This document shows, piece by piece, positions 9,623 to 17,773 of a DNA stretch of 64,000 bases. Position numbers and translations under genes: made by a program. Numbering within the stretch: position 1 is the stretch's first letter; each line of letters starts with the position of its first letter. Under the pieces are notes generated by a model. The model saw only the letters and a program-made list of their open reading frames with translations. It made no database searches and was not told the DNA's origin. This DNA is from Gilvirhabdus luticola (GTDB lineage Bacteria > Bacteroidota > Bacteroidia > Flavobacteriales > Flavobacteriaceae). The stretch lies in the NCBI RefSeq assembly GCF_032583975.1, contig NZ_JAWHTF010000005.1; one strand, given 5' to 3'.

Positions 9623-10103
9623 ATGAAACTATTTTTAACTATTTGTATTTATAGTTTGACAATTTGCTTTGCTCAAATCCATTGTCAAAACGCAGAGGAA
9701 GATAGCATCTTAAGAGGCAAAGATATCTATCAGGATTTTTTTTTGTGTTGTTTGTCACATGCCTAATGGAGAAGGTGTACCAGATACATTTCCTCCTTTG
9801 GCTAAATCTGACTTTTTAATGGAGAAACGTATTGAAAGCATTAAAAGCATTAAGTATGGTATGCAAGGAGAAATAGTTGTTAATGGAAAAACATACAATA
9901 GTGTTATGGATAATTTAGGATTGCTCGATTCTGAAATTGCAGATGTAATGAATTACATAACTAACACTTGGGGCAATACAAATGATAAAATGATTACCGA
10001 AGAAGAAGTTTCAGAAATTGAAAAACAAACAATCATTCCCATATTCATTATCCATTTAATTAACTTTGTACAGTTCAAAAAACCTTTTTTATGCTCGTCA
10101 TAG
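9623..10103 (+). pseudogene. Cytochrome c, frameshifted in a run of nine T
   Basis: An ATG at 9623 opens a secreted protein (signal MKLFLTICIYSLTICFAQ). The reading frame runs into T9 at 9736-9744 and stops at 9764-9766. Shifting by one base at the T run restores a class I cytochrome c: DFxCVVCHMPNGEG (haem motif CVVCH at 9744-9758) followed by FPPLAKSDFL and a Met-containing C-terminal part (YNSVMDNLG). So one base is extra or missing. The restored frame also passes its expected end (near EIEKQ, about 10023) and runs through the udk promoter to 10103, which suggests loss of the natural stop too. It may be a sequencing error, a slippage site or a true pseudogene. It sits 9 bases after the sugar dehydrogenase. 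Confidence 0.75.
10061..10068 (+). promoter_or_regulatory. Candidate -7 box for udk
   Basis: TAACTTTG fits TAnnTTTG and lies 22 bases before the udk ATG, but inside the overrun of the cytochrome c frame. No TTG at the usual upstream distance was found, so this is a partial match. Confidence 0.4.
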
Positions 10104-10696
10104 GTATAGCTGGTGGTACTGGTTGTGGAAAAACTACCGTTGTTAACCAGATATTAAATGAACTTCCAGAAGGAGAAGTAGGTGTTATATCACAAGACTC
10201 ATACTATTTAGATACATCTCATTTAAGTTATGATGAGCGTATCAAAATAAATTTTGATCATCCAAGATCTATAGATTTTGATTTGCTTGTTCAACATTTA
10301 AAAGAATTAAAAAATAACAATCCTATTCATCAACCGGTGTATTCTTTTGTAAAACATAATAGAACTGGTGACACTATATTAACACATGCAAGAAAAGTAA
10401 TGATCGTAGAAGGTATTTTAATTTTGACTAATCCAGAGTTAAGAGATATGTTTGATATCAAAATATTTGTTCATGCAGATAGTGACGAACGCCTCATTAG
10501 ACGTTTAAAACGTGATATCTCTGAACGCGGAAGAGATATTGATGAAGTTTTAGCACGTTATCAAAATACACTAAAACCTATGCACGAGCAATTTATTGAA
10601 CCAATGAAAGAATATGCAGATATTATAATACCAAACAACAAATACAATAATGTAGCTGTAGATATTGTTAGAACTATTATTAACGAAAAATTATAA
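10091..10696 (+). CDS. udk: Uridine kinase
   Basis: 201 residues. It phosphorylates uridine and cytidine to UMP/CMP in pyrimidine salvage. The P-loop GGTGCGKTT is at residues 8-16. Further family blocks are SQDSYYLD, NFDHPRSIDFD, VEGILIL and DSDERLIRRLKRD. Length matches the family. Its stop is directly followed by the ATG of the DivIC-like gene (no gap), so the two are co-transcribed. Confidence 0.95.
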   Translation: MLVIGIAGGTGCGKTTVVNQILNELPEGEVGVISQDSYYLDTSHLSYDERIKINFDHPRSIDFDLLVQHLKELKNNNPIHQPVYSFVKHNRTGDTILTHARKVMIVEGILILTNPELRDMFDIKIFVHADSDERLIRRLKRDISERGRDIDEVLARYQNTLKPMHEQFIEPMKEYADIIIPNNKYNNVAVDIVRTIINEKL

Positions 10697-11029
10697 ATGT
10701 CAAATTCAAAAGTCAATAAAAAGAAATATTTAAGACCTTTTAAAAATGTTTTTGTATTAATCCTGATTGTTTTTGCGATTTGGATGTTGTTTTTTGACAG
10801 TAATTCCTGGTTTATACATCACGAATTAAACAATGAAATTGAAGCTTTAGAAAATGAAAAAGAATACTATAAAAAAGAAATTGAAAAAGACAGAAAAGCT
10901 ATAAAAGAATTAAGTACTGAAGAAGGATTGGAGAAATTTGCTCGAGAAGAATATTACATGAAACGCGAAAATGAAGAGATATATATTATTGAATATGAAG
11001 ATAGTTTAAAAACAAAAGAAGATGAATAG
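10697..11029 (+). CDS. FtsB/DivIC-type septum formation initiator protein
   Basis: 110 residues. A basic N-terminus, one transmembrane helix (about 18-33, VFVLILIVFAIWMLFF), then a coiled coil (IEALENEKEYYKKEIEKDRK) and the typical end block EKFAREEYYMKRENEEIY. This is the layout of FtsB/DivIC proteins, which join FtsL and FtsQ at the division site. It overlaps mutA by 8 bases (ATGAATAG), so translation may be coupled. Confidence 0.88.
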   Translation: MSNSKVNKKKYLRPFKNVFVLILIVFAIWMLFFDSNSWFIHHELNNEIEALENEKEYYKKEIEKDRKAIKELSTEEGLEKFAREEYYMKRENEEIYIIEYEDSLKTKEDE

Positions 11030-12395
11030 TAGCTTATTCAGCGAGTTTAATGAGGTTTCTACAAAGCAATGGAAACAGAAAATACAATACGATTTAAAAG
11101 GTGCCGATTATAATAAAACATTAATCTGGGATTCAAACGAAGGTATTCATGTTAAACCTTTCTACAATAAAGAAGATTTAGAAAACACTTTACAAAGTAC
11201 TGGCAATAATTCTTTATGGAGAATATGCCAATCCATTTTTGTTAGTGATGCTCAAACAGCAAATAGAAAAGCCTTAAGTGCTATTGATAAGGGAGCAGAA
11301 AGCATTAAATTTATTATTCCTAATAGAACTGTCTCAATAAATGATTTGCTATCTCATATAGATACAGCTTTAATAGAAATTCATTTTGATTTACAATTTT
11401 TAGACTCTGAATATGTCAAGCAGATTAGCATCTCAACAAATAATTTAATCCATATTCAAACAGACATTATTGGCAATCTTACCAAAACAGGAAATTGGTA
11501 TCAGAGCCTTAAAGAAGACCATATTCAATTTGAAAATAGTATAAAAAATACACTGTCCTTATCTATAGACAATTCGCTTTATCAAAATGCAGGCGCAACA
11601 ATGGTTCAACAATTAGCCTATGCTATGGCTCATGTCAATGAATACCTAAATCATATAAATAATACTGTCATTTCGAGGAATGAAATGACATGGAAACGTT
11701 TAAAAGTTATCTTTAATGTTTCAATTGGCTCAAACTATTTCTTCGAAATTGCAAAACTCAAAGCACTTCGCTTTCTTTATAGAACTCTCGCTTCAGAATT
11801 TGCTTTCAATGCAGAGTGTTTTATTTTCGCTACACCAACAAGACGAAACAAAACCCTTTACGATTACAATACGAATATGCTGCGTACAACAACAGAATGC
11901 ATGAGTGCGATACTTGGTGGCGCCAATACTATTTGCAATTTACCTTACGATGCCATTTACCATAAAGACAATGAGTTTGCTGAACGCATTGCTAGAAATC
12001 AGTTGTTGATTTTAAAGAACGAAAGTTACTTTGATAAAGTAAATAATCCTTCAGATGGTGCATATTATATTGAAATTTTAACAGGCCAATTAGCAGAAAA
12101 AGCTTTATTGCTTTTTAAAGACATAGAGAAAAACGGAGGTTTTTTGCATCAGTTAAAACAAGGCACTATTCAAAAGAAAATCAAAGAAAGTGCTGCAAAA
12201 GAACAGGAGCAGTTTAATATTGGTGAAGACATATTGCTCGGTACAAACAAACACAAAAACCCAAATGATAAGATGAAAGATGAGCTTGAACTTTATCCTT
12301 TTGTCAAGACCAATAAACGAAAAACATTAGTTGAACCCATTATTGCAAAGCGATTGTCAGAAACGATAGAACAAGAACGATTAAAAACAGAATAA
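11022..12395 (+). CDS. mutA: Methylmalonyl-CoA mutase, small subunit
   Basis: 457 residues. Partner of MutB in converting methylmalonyl-CoA and succinyl-CoA. It keeps the TIM-barrel region (AGATMVQQLAYAMAHVNEYL, GSNYFFEIAKLKALRFLYR, TECMSAILGGANTICNLPYD) but has no B12-binding domain, as usual for the non-catalytic subunit in Bacteroidota. A 9-bp-stem palindrome (11666-11690) lies inside the coding region and is translated in frame as TVISRNEM, just before the conserved GSNYFFEIAK block. It looks like an inserted repeat; see findings. The gene overlaps the FtsB-like gene and is separated from mutB only by a lipoprotein gene. Confidence 0.93.
   Translation: MNSSLFSEFNEVSTKQWKQKIQYDLKGADYNKTLIWDSNEGIHVKPFYNKEDLENTLQSTGNNSLWRICQSIFVSDAQTANRKALSAIDKGAESIKFIIPNRTVSINDLLSHIDTALIEIHFDLQFLDSEYVKQISISTNNLIHIQTDIIGNLTKTGNWYQSLKEDHIQFENSIKNTLSLSIDNSLYQNAGATMVQQLAYAMAHVNEYLNHINNTVISRNEMTWKRLKVIFNVSIGSNYFFEIAKLKALRFLYRTLASEFAFNAECFIFATPTRRNKTLYDYNTNMLRTTTECMSAILGGANTICNLPYDAIYHKDNEFAERIARNQLLILKNESYFDKVNNPSDGAYYIEILTGQLAEKALLLFKDIEKNGGFLHQLKQGTIQKKIKESAAKEQEQFNIGEDILLGTNKHKNPNDKMKDELELYPFVKTNKRKTLVEPIIAKRLSETIEQERLKTE
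11666..11690. repeat. Small palindromic repeat inside mutA
   Basis: TGTCATTTC and GAAATGACA form a 9-bp stem around a 7-base loop (GAGGAAT). The pattern resembles palindromes of the TCATTTCGA kind that occur between genes in Bacteroidota. Here it lies inside a coding sequence without breaking the frame. Identity as a genome-wide repeat is inferred, not shown by this window. Confidence 0.5.
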
Positions 12396-12415
12396 CATTT
12401 AAAACTTAATTAAAA

Positions 12416-13093
12416 ATGAAAACACAATTTTTTAAACTTTTACTAATCACAATGGCCATGAGTTTAGCAAGTTGTAAAACAGAAAATAAGGTAGAGTTTA
12501 CAGACTTCAAATATGCAGATAAACCAGATGCCATGACTTGTGGTGATATGGATACAAAACTCTTAAGAGAAGCATTGTATTCTTTTGAGGATGATATTGT
12601 CAATCATTATGATGCTCAAAACAGAAATACATCAAGAGCCTATACAAGGCTAATTACAGAATCAATTATCAATAGATTAAGAATAGAAGATGTTATATCA
12701 GAACATACTGTAAAAGTTTTTGAAGTCTTAAAGCAAGATAAGGACCTTTGGAGCCTTAATAATGGTAAAAGCAATTTAAACTATAATAGCCAATTGGTTA
12801 ATTGCATTGCAGACAATATAAGGAATGAACGTTTAAAATCTACTTTCAATGCGCTGCAACAAACTAATTCTCTTACACCAAAGCTAATTGGAGAACCTAT
12901 AAAAAGTAGTTCTGTTCAACTAATCAACGATAAATATTTAGCCACTTTTGTTGCACTACAATATTATTATTCAAAACTTTTTGATGTAGATTTAAGTACA
13001 ATACATTTTGACAAACCAGAAGCATCAAATATAGATTTTAACAAAAGGCCAGCAGCTACTCAACCCAATACTCAAAACAATTCAAATAATTAG
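12416..13093 (+). CDS. Lipoprotein of unknown function between mutA and mutB
   Basis: 225 residues. Lipobox LASC gives a lipid-anchored protein of about 205 residues with no domain I recognise. The sequence is mostly helical, with a pair DAMTCGD and LVNCIADN whose Cys could pair, and a low-complexity tail (RPAATQPNTQNNSNN). It starts 20 bases after mutA and ends 2 bases before the mutB start, so it belongs to the operon. An envelope protein between two cytoplasmic enzyme subunits is odd; its role is unknown. Confidence 0.8.
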   Translation: MKTQFFKLLLITMAMSLASCKTENKVEFTDFKYADKPDAMTCGDMDTKLLREALYSFEDDIVNHYDAQNRNTSRAYTRLITESIINRLRIEDVISEHTVKVFEVLKQDKDLWSLNNGKSNLNYNSQLVNCIADNIRNERLKSTFNALQQTNSLTPKLIGEPIKSSSVQLINDKYLATFVALQYYYSKLFDVDLSTIHFDKPEASNIDFNKRPAATQPNTQNNSNN

Positions 13094-13095
13094 GC

Positions 13096-15219
13096 TTGAA
13101 ACGAAAAAATCTGCAACATATCACCTTAAAGTCTGAAGATGGCAATTTAAATATTGAAGGTTCTTCAACATTTGAAACGGCCGAAGGCATTTCAGTAAAA
13201 TCAATCTACACTAAAGACGATCTAAAAGGTGTTGAACATTTAGACTTTGCAGCTGGGATTTCACCGTTTCTTCGCGGTCCTTATAGCACCATGTATGTAC
13301 GTCGTCCTTGGACTATAAGACAATATGCAGGTTTTAGCACTGCAGAAGATAGTAATGCCTTTTACAGGCGGAATCTCGAAGCAGGACAAAAAGGTTTGTC
13401 TGTTGCGTTCGATTTGGCTACGCATCGTGGTTATGATTCTGATCACGAACGTGTTGTTGGCGATGTTGGAAAAGCAGGAGTTGCCATAGATTCGGTTGAA
13501 GATATGAAAATACTCTTTGACCAAATCCCTTTAGACAAAATGTCGGTTTCAATGACCATGAATGGCGCTGTATTACCTATCATGGCATTCTATATTGTCG
13601 CAGCAGAAGAGCAAGGCGTAAAACCAGAACAATTGGCTGGTACAATACAGAATGATATTCTAAAGGAGTTTATGGTACGCAACACCTACATCTATCCACC
13701 AATACAATCCATGAAAATCGTTTCAGATATTTTTGAATTCTCGAGTCAAAACATGCCAAAATTCAATAGTATAAGTATTTCTGGTTACCACATGCAAGAA
13801 GCTGGAGCAACTTGCGATATCGAACTGGCTTATACGCTTGCTGATGGCTTGGAATATATAAGAAAAGGTCTCGCCGCAGGAATGGATATTGACACTTTTG
13901 CGCCTCGCCTATCTTTCTTTTGGGCGATTGGTATGAACCATTTTATGGAAATTGCCAAAATGCGCGCAGCACGCATGCTCTGGGCAAAATTGGTAAAACA
14001 ATTCAATCCAAAAAATGAAAAGTCTCTGGCATTGCGCACGCATTGTCAAACTTCTGGATGGAGCTTAACCGAACAAGACCCTTTCAATAACGTTGCCCGA
14101 ACAACCATCGAAGCTGCCGCAGCTGCCTTTGGTGGCACGCAATCACTTCATACCAACGCTTTGGATGAGGCTATAGCTTTACCAACAGATTTTTCAGCAC
14201 GAATTGCAAGAAATACGCAAATTTTTCTTCAGGAAGAAACCAAAATCACCAAAACCGTTGACCCTTGGGCTGGAAGCTATTATGTTGAAAAATTAACTCA
14301 TGATATTGCTCAAAAAGCGTGGCAACTCATTGAAGAAGTTGAAGATCTTGGTGGCATGACCAAAGCTATTGAAGCAGGCATTCCAAAAATACGTATTGAA
14401 GAAGCCGCTGCACGAAAACAAGCACGCATAGATTCTGGACGAGATATTATTGTTGGTGTTAACAAATACAGATTGGAAGAAGAAGATCCAATCACAACAC
14501 TTGAGGTAGATAACCAAACGGTTAGAAACCAACAAATAGAACGCTTGAACGCTATTAAATTAAAGAGAAATACAGAAAAAGTAAATAAAGCTTTATCAAA
14601 ATTAACCGAAGTTGCTCGTACAGGAAACGGAAATTTATTAGCTTTAGCTATTGATGCGGCTCGAGAGCGCGCAACACTTGGTGAAATTAGTGATGCTCTA
14701 GAAGCTGTTTTTGGACGGTTTAAAGCACAAATAAAATCTTTTTCTGGTGTGTATAGTAAAGAAGTAAAAGACGATAGTTCATTTAAAAAAGCAAGAGAAC
14801 TTGCCGATATTTTTGCCAAACAAGACGGCAGAAGACCTCGTATTATGATTGCCAAAATGGGACAAGATGGTCATGATCGCGGTGCCAAAGTGGTAGCTAC
14901 AGCTTATGCAGATTTAGGTTTTGATGTTGATATTGGACCATTGTTTCAAACACCACAAGAAGCAGCCAAACAAGCTGTTGAGAACGATGTACATATTTTG
15001 GGTGTATCATCTCTGGCTGCTGGGCATAAAACGCTAGTACCACAAGTGATTGAAGAACTCAAAAACTATGGCCGTGACGATATTATGGTGATTGTTGGTG
15101 GCGTTATACCCAAACAAGATTACCAATTTTTGTTTGATGCTGGTGCTATGGCAGTTTTTGGACCAGGCACCAAAATTAGTGATGCAGCGATTTCCATTTT
15201 AGAAATATTAATTGTTTAG
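13096..15219 (+). CDS. mutB: Methylmalonyl-CoA mutase, large catalytic subunit
   Basis: 707 residues, the B12-dependent catalytic chain (also called ScpA). N-terminal TIM barrel with FLRGPYSTMYVRRPWTIRQ, GLSVAFDLATHRGYDSD and ISGYHMQEAGA. The C-terminal cobalamin domain has KMGQDGHDRGAKVV; His593 in DGHDRG is the lower cobalt ligand. Switch and base-binding blocks VSSLAAGHKTL and VGGVIPKQDY follow. The start is a TTG two bases after the stop of the lipoprotein gene; no in-frame ATG lies nearby and KRKNLQHI is the usual N-terminus, so TTG is favoured. A GGTGTAT/ATACACC hairpin follows at 15224-15252. Confidence 0.97.
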   Translation: MKRKNLQHITLKSEDGNLNIEGSSTFETAEGISVKSIYTKDDLKGVEHLDFAAGISPFLRGPYSTMYVRRPWTIRQYAGFSTAEDSNAFYRRNLEAGQKGLSVAFDLATHRGYDSDHERVVGDVGKAGVAIDSVEDMKILFDQIPLDKMSVSMTMNGAVLPIMAFYIVAAEEQGVKPEQLAGTIQNDILKEFMVRNTYIYPPIQSMKIVSDIFEFSSQNMPKFNSISISGYHMQEAGATCDIELAYTLADGLEYIRKGLAAGMDIDTFAPRLSFFWAIGMNHFMEIAKMRAARMLWAKLVKQFNPKNEKSLALRTHCQTSGWSLTEQDPFNNVARTTIEAAAAAFGGTQSLHTNALDEAIALPTDFSARIARNTQIFLQEETKITKTVDPWAGSYYVEKLTHDIAQKAWQLIEEVEDLGGMTKAIEAGIPKIRIEEAAARKQARIDSGRDIIVGVNKYRLEEEDPITTLEVDNQTVRNQQIERLNAIKLKRNTEKVNKALSKLTEVARTGNGNLLALAIDAARERATLGEISDALEAVFGRFKAQIKSFSGVYSKEVKDDSSFKKARELADIFAKQDGRRPRIMIAKMGQDGHDRGAKVVATAYADLGFDVDIGPLFQTPQEAAKQAVENDVHILGVSSLAAGHKTLVPQVIEELKNYGRDDIMVIVGGVIPKQDYQFLFDAGAMAVFGPGTKISDAAISILEILIV

Positions 15220-15223
15220 AAAT

Positions 15224-15252
15224 GGTGTATTTATAATAGAGGTATATACACC
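15224..15252 (+). terminator. Weak hairpin after mutB
   Basis: GGTGTAT (15224-15230) pairs with ATACACC (15246-15252) around a 15-base loop, starting 5 bases after the mutB stop. There is no T run, so termination is only possible, not sure. Confidence 0.3.
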
Positions 15253-15263
15253 TACGGTAAACA

Positions 15264-15279
15264 TACACACTCGTTGTGC
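15264..15279 (+). repeat. 3' end of a cassette-type repeat (partial copy)
   Basis: CATACACACTCGTTGTGC-type end: it shares CATA, then CACA, then CGTTGTGC with the right ends of the two full repeats at 15972-16103 and 16961-17092. The rest of this copy is missing; a full 132-bp copy would reach into mutB. It marks the left edge of the accessory island. Confidence 0.5.
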
Positions 15280-15342
15280 GTAAGCAAAAAACTGTAACAA
15301 TAAAACAAATCTGTCATCTTTTAATTACAAATTGATGAAAAA

Positions 15343-15960
15343 ATGAATCTTAAACAAGTACACCTCTCTGCAGGTTATTTTTTTATGGCTCTATTTGCCA
15401 TATTTATTGGTCTATATCCTTTACGGTTTATTGGGTTAAGTTATAATGATAGTTTATTGGGTAACAAATCATCCACTCTATTAGATAGCTTACCCTACAT
15501 TATTGCATTCTATACACATATTTTTTTAGGAGGATTAGCACTTTTGAGTGGATTTTCTCAATTCTTTAAAATATTGAGGAGAAAATATCTTGGTATTCAC
15601 AAAGTTCTAGGAAAAGTATATATTATTTCAGTACTGCTCAGTGGAACAGCTGGTTTATGTATTGCATTTTTTGCGGAAGGTGGCTTTATCGCTTCAACTG
15701 GTTTTGCTGCACTTGCAGTACTCTGGCTATTTACGACAGTTAAAGCTTATTCATCAATTAAGAATAAGGATATAGCAAGACATCAACAATGGATGGTACG
15801 CAGTTATGCCCTGTGTTTTGCTGCAGTAACTTTACGGATTTATATGCCTCTTTTTTTAGGAGTTTTAGGAATGGATTTTATACCAGCCTACAAAATAATA
15901 GCCTGGCTATGTTGGGTGCCTAATTTATTGGTAGCTGAAGTTTTTATTATTAGAAAATAG
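15343..15960 (+). CDS. DUF2306 membrane protein
   Basis: 205 residues with about six membrane helices. Two features fit DUF2306: the block HIFLGGLALLSGFSQF followed by KYLGIHKVLGKVYI, and the later HQQWMVRSYALCFAAVTLR, both with conserved His/Arg. Function of the family is unknown; conserved His residues have led to suggestions of haem or metal binding, but nothing here proves it. The gene lies between a partial repeat end (15264-15279) and a full repeat (15972-16103) and is the only gene in that unit. Confidence 0.82.
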   Translation: MNLKQVHLSAGYFFMALFAIFIGLYPLRFIGLSYNDSLLGNKSSTLLDSLPYIIAFYTHIFLGGLALLSGFSQFFKILRRKYLGIHKVLGKVYIISVLLSGTAGLCIAFFAEGGFIASTGFAALAVLWLFTTVKAYSSIKNKDIARHQQWMVRSYALCFAAVTLRIYMPLFLGVLGMDFIPAYKIIAWLCWVPNLLVAEVFIIRK

Positions 15961-15971
15961 GTTATGCCTAT

Positions 15972-16103
15972 GCACAACAACGGCTAAAGTTCAATGCGGC
16001 GAATTCCCTGTCCGAAATTCCTGCGTATTTGCTAACTTTGGTTTACGGCGGAATAGTTCTGCCGAACCATTACACAACGAAACCATAGTCAAGACCGTTG
16101 TGC
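15972..16103 (+). repeat. 132-bp cassette-type repeat, copy 1
   Basis: Starts GCACAACAACGGCTA, ends CCGTTGTGC, so the outer ends are inverted (GCACAAC / GTTGTGC). A second inverted pair (GGCGGAA / TTCTGCC) is inside. Copy 2 at 16961-17092 has the same length, the same first 15 bases and the same right-end pattern (CGAAAYCATA, CAA, CGTT), while the middle differs. Conserved ends, variable folded middle and a position 11 bases after a stop codon recall the attC sites of integron cassettes, although the ends do not match the RYYYAAC/GTTRRRY consensus exactly. Confidence 0.7.
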
Positions 16104-16128
16104 TTCATTATTGCTAACCAATAAACCA

Positions 16129-16923
16129 ATGATTAAATTCTTTAGAAAAATCCGCTACGACCTTATGGAGAAAAATAAAACTGGAAAGTATGTAAAATAT
16201 GCTATTGGAGAAATTGTACTTGTTGTGATAGGAATTTTGATTGCATTAAGTATTAATAATTGGAATCAAAATAGAATTGAACGTCATAAAGAAAAACTGA
16301 TTCTTGCAGAGCTAATTGTAGACCTTAAAGAACAATCAAAAGTATTAGAAAACTATATAGAAATTGAATCAAGGTATTATCATCATGGTAAAGATATTTT
16401 GAGCTTCTATTCATCAAATCAAACATTCATAGGTAGTGATAGTATTTATGCAAAACTAAACTCATTAATGGAAAGGAAAACTTTCAATCCTATCAGAACG
16501 ACATTCCAAGAATTAATATCAACGGGTACTATTGGAATTTTGCAGGATAAGTCAACTAAAAGAAAAATCATCCAATATTATAATGATTTAGAAAGAGTGT
16601 CAATGGTTATTGGAAATAATAATATTCATATCGTAGATGCAATTTATCAAACAAATATTTTAAAACAAATATTATTTGTTTGGGATTCAGATGATGCTGA
16701 TTTTAATAAACTGAACAACACTATTTTTGATGAAAAATCATTGAAAAAAGTTCGTGAAATATCTAGTGAAATAGTATCAAAACGTGAAAATACTTTAGTT
16801 ATATTCAATATATTAGAACAAAGAACACACATTGCAAAATTGCATTTGGAATCTTACAAAACACTTAAATCTGAAACTGAAAAATTACTTTCTGAATTAA
16901 ATACTCAAAAAAATGAACAATAA
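16129..16923 (+). CDS. DUF6090 family membrane protein, copy 1
   Basis: 264 residues. N-terminal signature MIKFFRKIRYDLMEKN, then one membrane helix (GEIVLVVIGILIALS) ending in NNWNQ, then a long helical extracytoplasmic or cytoplasmic part with TFQELISTGTIGILQ. This is the DUF6090 layout, a Flavobacteriaceae-rich family of unknown function. The open frame begins earlier at a TTG (16111), but the ATG at 16129 gives the family N-terminus. It is the lone gene between two 132-bp repeats and has a paralogue at 18149. Confidence 0.85.
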   Translation: MIKFFRKIRYDLMEKNKTGKYVKYAIGEIVLVVIGILIALSINNWNQNRIERHKEKLILAELIVDLKEQSKVLENYIEIESRYYHHGKDILSFYSSNQTFIGSDSIYAKLNSLMERKTFNPIRTTFQELISTGTIGILQDKSTKRKIIQYYNDLERVSMVIGNNNIHIVDAIYQTNILKQILFVWDSDDADFNKLNNTIFDEKSLKKVREISSEIVSKRENTLVIFNILEQRTHIAKLHLESYKTLKSETEKLLSELNTQKNEQ

Positions 16924-16960
16924 ATTTATTTGAAATTCTCATTAAACAAAAATAACGAAA

Positions 16961-17092
16961 GCACAACAACGGCTATAATTAATTGCTCGTTATCGCAAAC
17001 TTTTGAAAATCCTAACGGATTTTCTATTCGGTTTCTATTTGTTAAATTAGTTGCTCAAACACGCACCGAAATCATACACAAACGCGTTAAAA
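16961..17092 (+). repeat. 132-bp cassette-type repeat, copy 2
   Basis: Begins with the same GCACAACAACGGCTA as copy 1 and lies 38 bases after the DUF6090 stop. It contains a perfect hairpin GAAAATCC-TAAC-GGATTTTC (17005-17024). The right end CGAAATCATACACAAACGCG matches copy 1 in CGAAA-CATA, CAA and CGTT, but the last bases are GTTAAAA instead of GTTGTGC, so this end is changed. A short reading frame called through it (16930-17127) is not credible. Confidence 0.7.
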
Positions 17093-17206
17093 CAATAAAT
17101 GAACCCAAAAGCCGACATATATCATAGCAACCTTAGCCAATATAAAAAAGAGAGACCAAACTGCGATGGTTTTTATAAAAAATTAGAATTAAAAGGTTAG
17201 AAGATT

Positions 17207-17743
17207 ATGAAATATCTGCTTGACGGACAAGAAACCAAACGCATATTGTTTAGAAAAGTAAACTTGATGGATTTTGATGTTTGGTTGGAGTTTCATAAAA
17301 ACCCAATCACGTCACAATACTGGATTTCGGAAGTTGAATCTCCAGAAATTGAATGCAAAAAATGGTATGAAAAACAATTCCATCGTTATGAAAATAATTT
17401 GGGTGGTATGAACGCCTTAATAGAAAAACAAACGGGGAAAATCATTGGGCATGCTGGTTTATTAGTCCAAAATGTTGACAATGTATCAGAATTGGAAGTA
17501 GCTTACTCTCTTTTGCCTGAATTTTGGAATAAAGGTTATGCAACCGAAGCAGCTAAAAAATGTCGTGATTATGCATTCGAAAACAACTTTTCTGATTCAT
17601 TGATTTCAATTATTAGTTTAGTCAATAAGCCATCTGAAAATGTGGCTTTAAAAAACGGAATGACCATAGACAAGGTCACAGAATATAATGGAAATAAAGT
17701 GAATATCTTTAGAATACATAAACCGGAATGGAAGAAAATATAA
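17207..17743 (+). CDS. GNAT-family N-acetyltransferase
   Basis: 178 residues. It carries the acetyl-CoA pocket pattern LEVAYSLLPEFWNKGYATEAAKK (motif A, KGYATEAA) and the later VNKPSENVALKNGM, as in RimJ/RimL-type acetyltransferases that modify proteins or small molecules. The substrate is not known. It lies downstream of the second cassette-type repeat and is followed 30 bases later by a VOC gene in the same direction, a common pairing of accessory detoxification genes. Confidence 0.85.
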   Translation: MKYLLDGQETKRILFRKVNLMDFDVWLEFHKNPITSQYWISEVESPEIECKKWYEKQFHRYENNLGGMNALIEKQTGKIIGHAGLLVQNVDNVSELEVAYSLLPEFWNKGYATEAAKKCRDYAFENNFSDSLISIISLVNKPSENVALKNGMTIDKVTEYNGNKVNIFRIHKPEWKKI

Positions 17744-17773
17744 TAGGTAAATAAACTTAAAAACCCTGTAAAT

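Noticed and set aside
14310..14855. 181-residue minus frame in mutB
   Set aside because: Antisense to the strongly conserved mutase frame, with composition typical of shadow frames.
16930..17127. 65-residue open frame with TTG start
   Set aside because: It runs through the 132-bp repeat and has a low-quality composition; explained by the repeat.
15961..17206. Insertion sequence or transposon explanation for the repeats
   Set aside because: No transposase, no target-site duplication seen, and the repeats lie on the same strand with different middles, unlike transposon ends.
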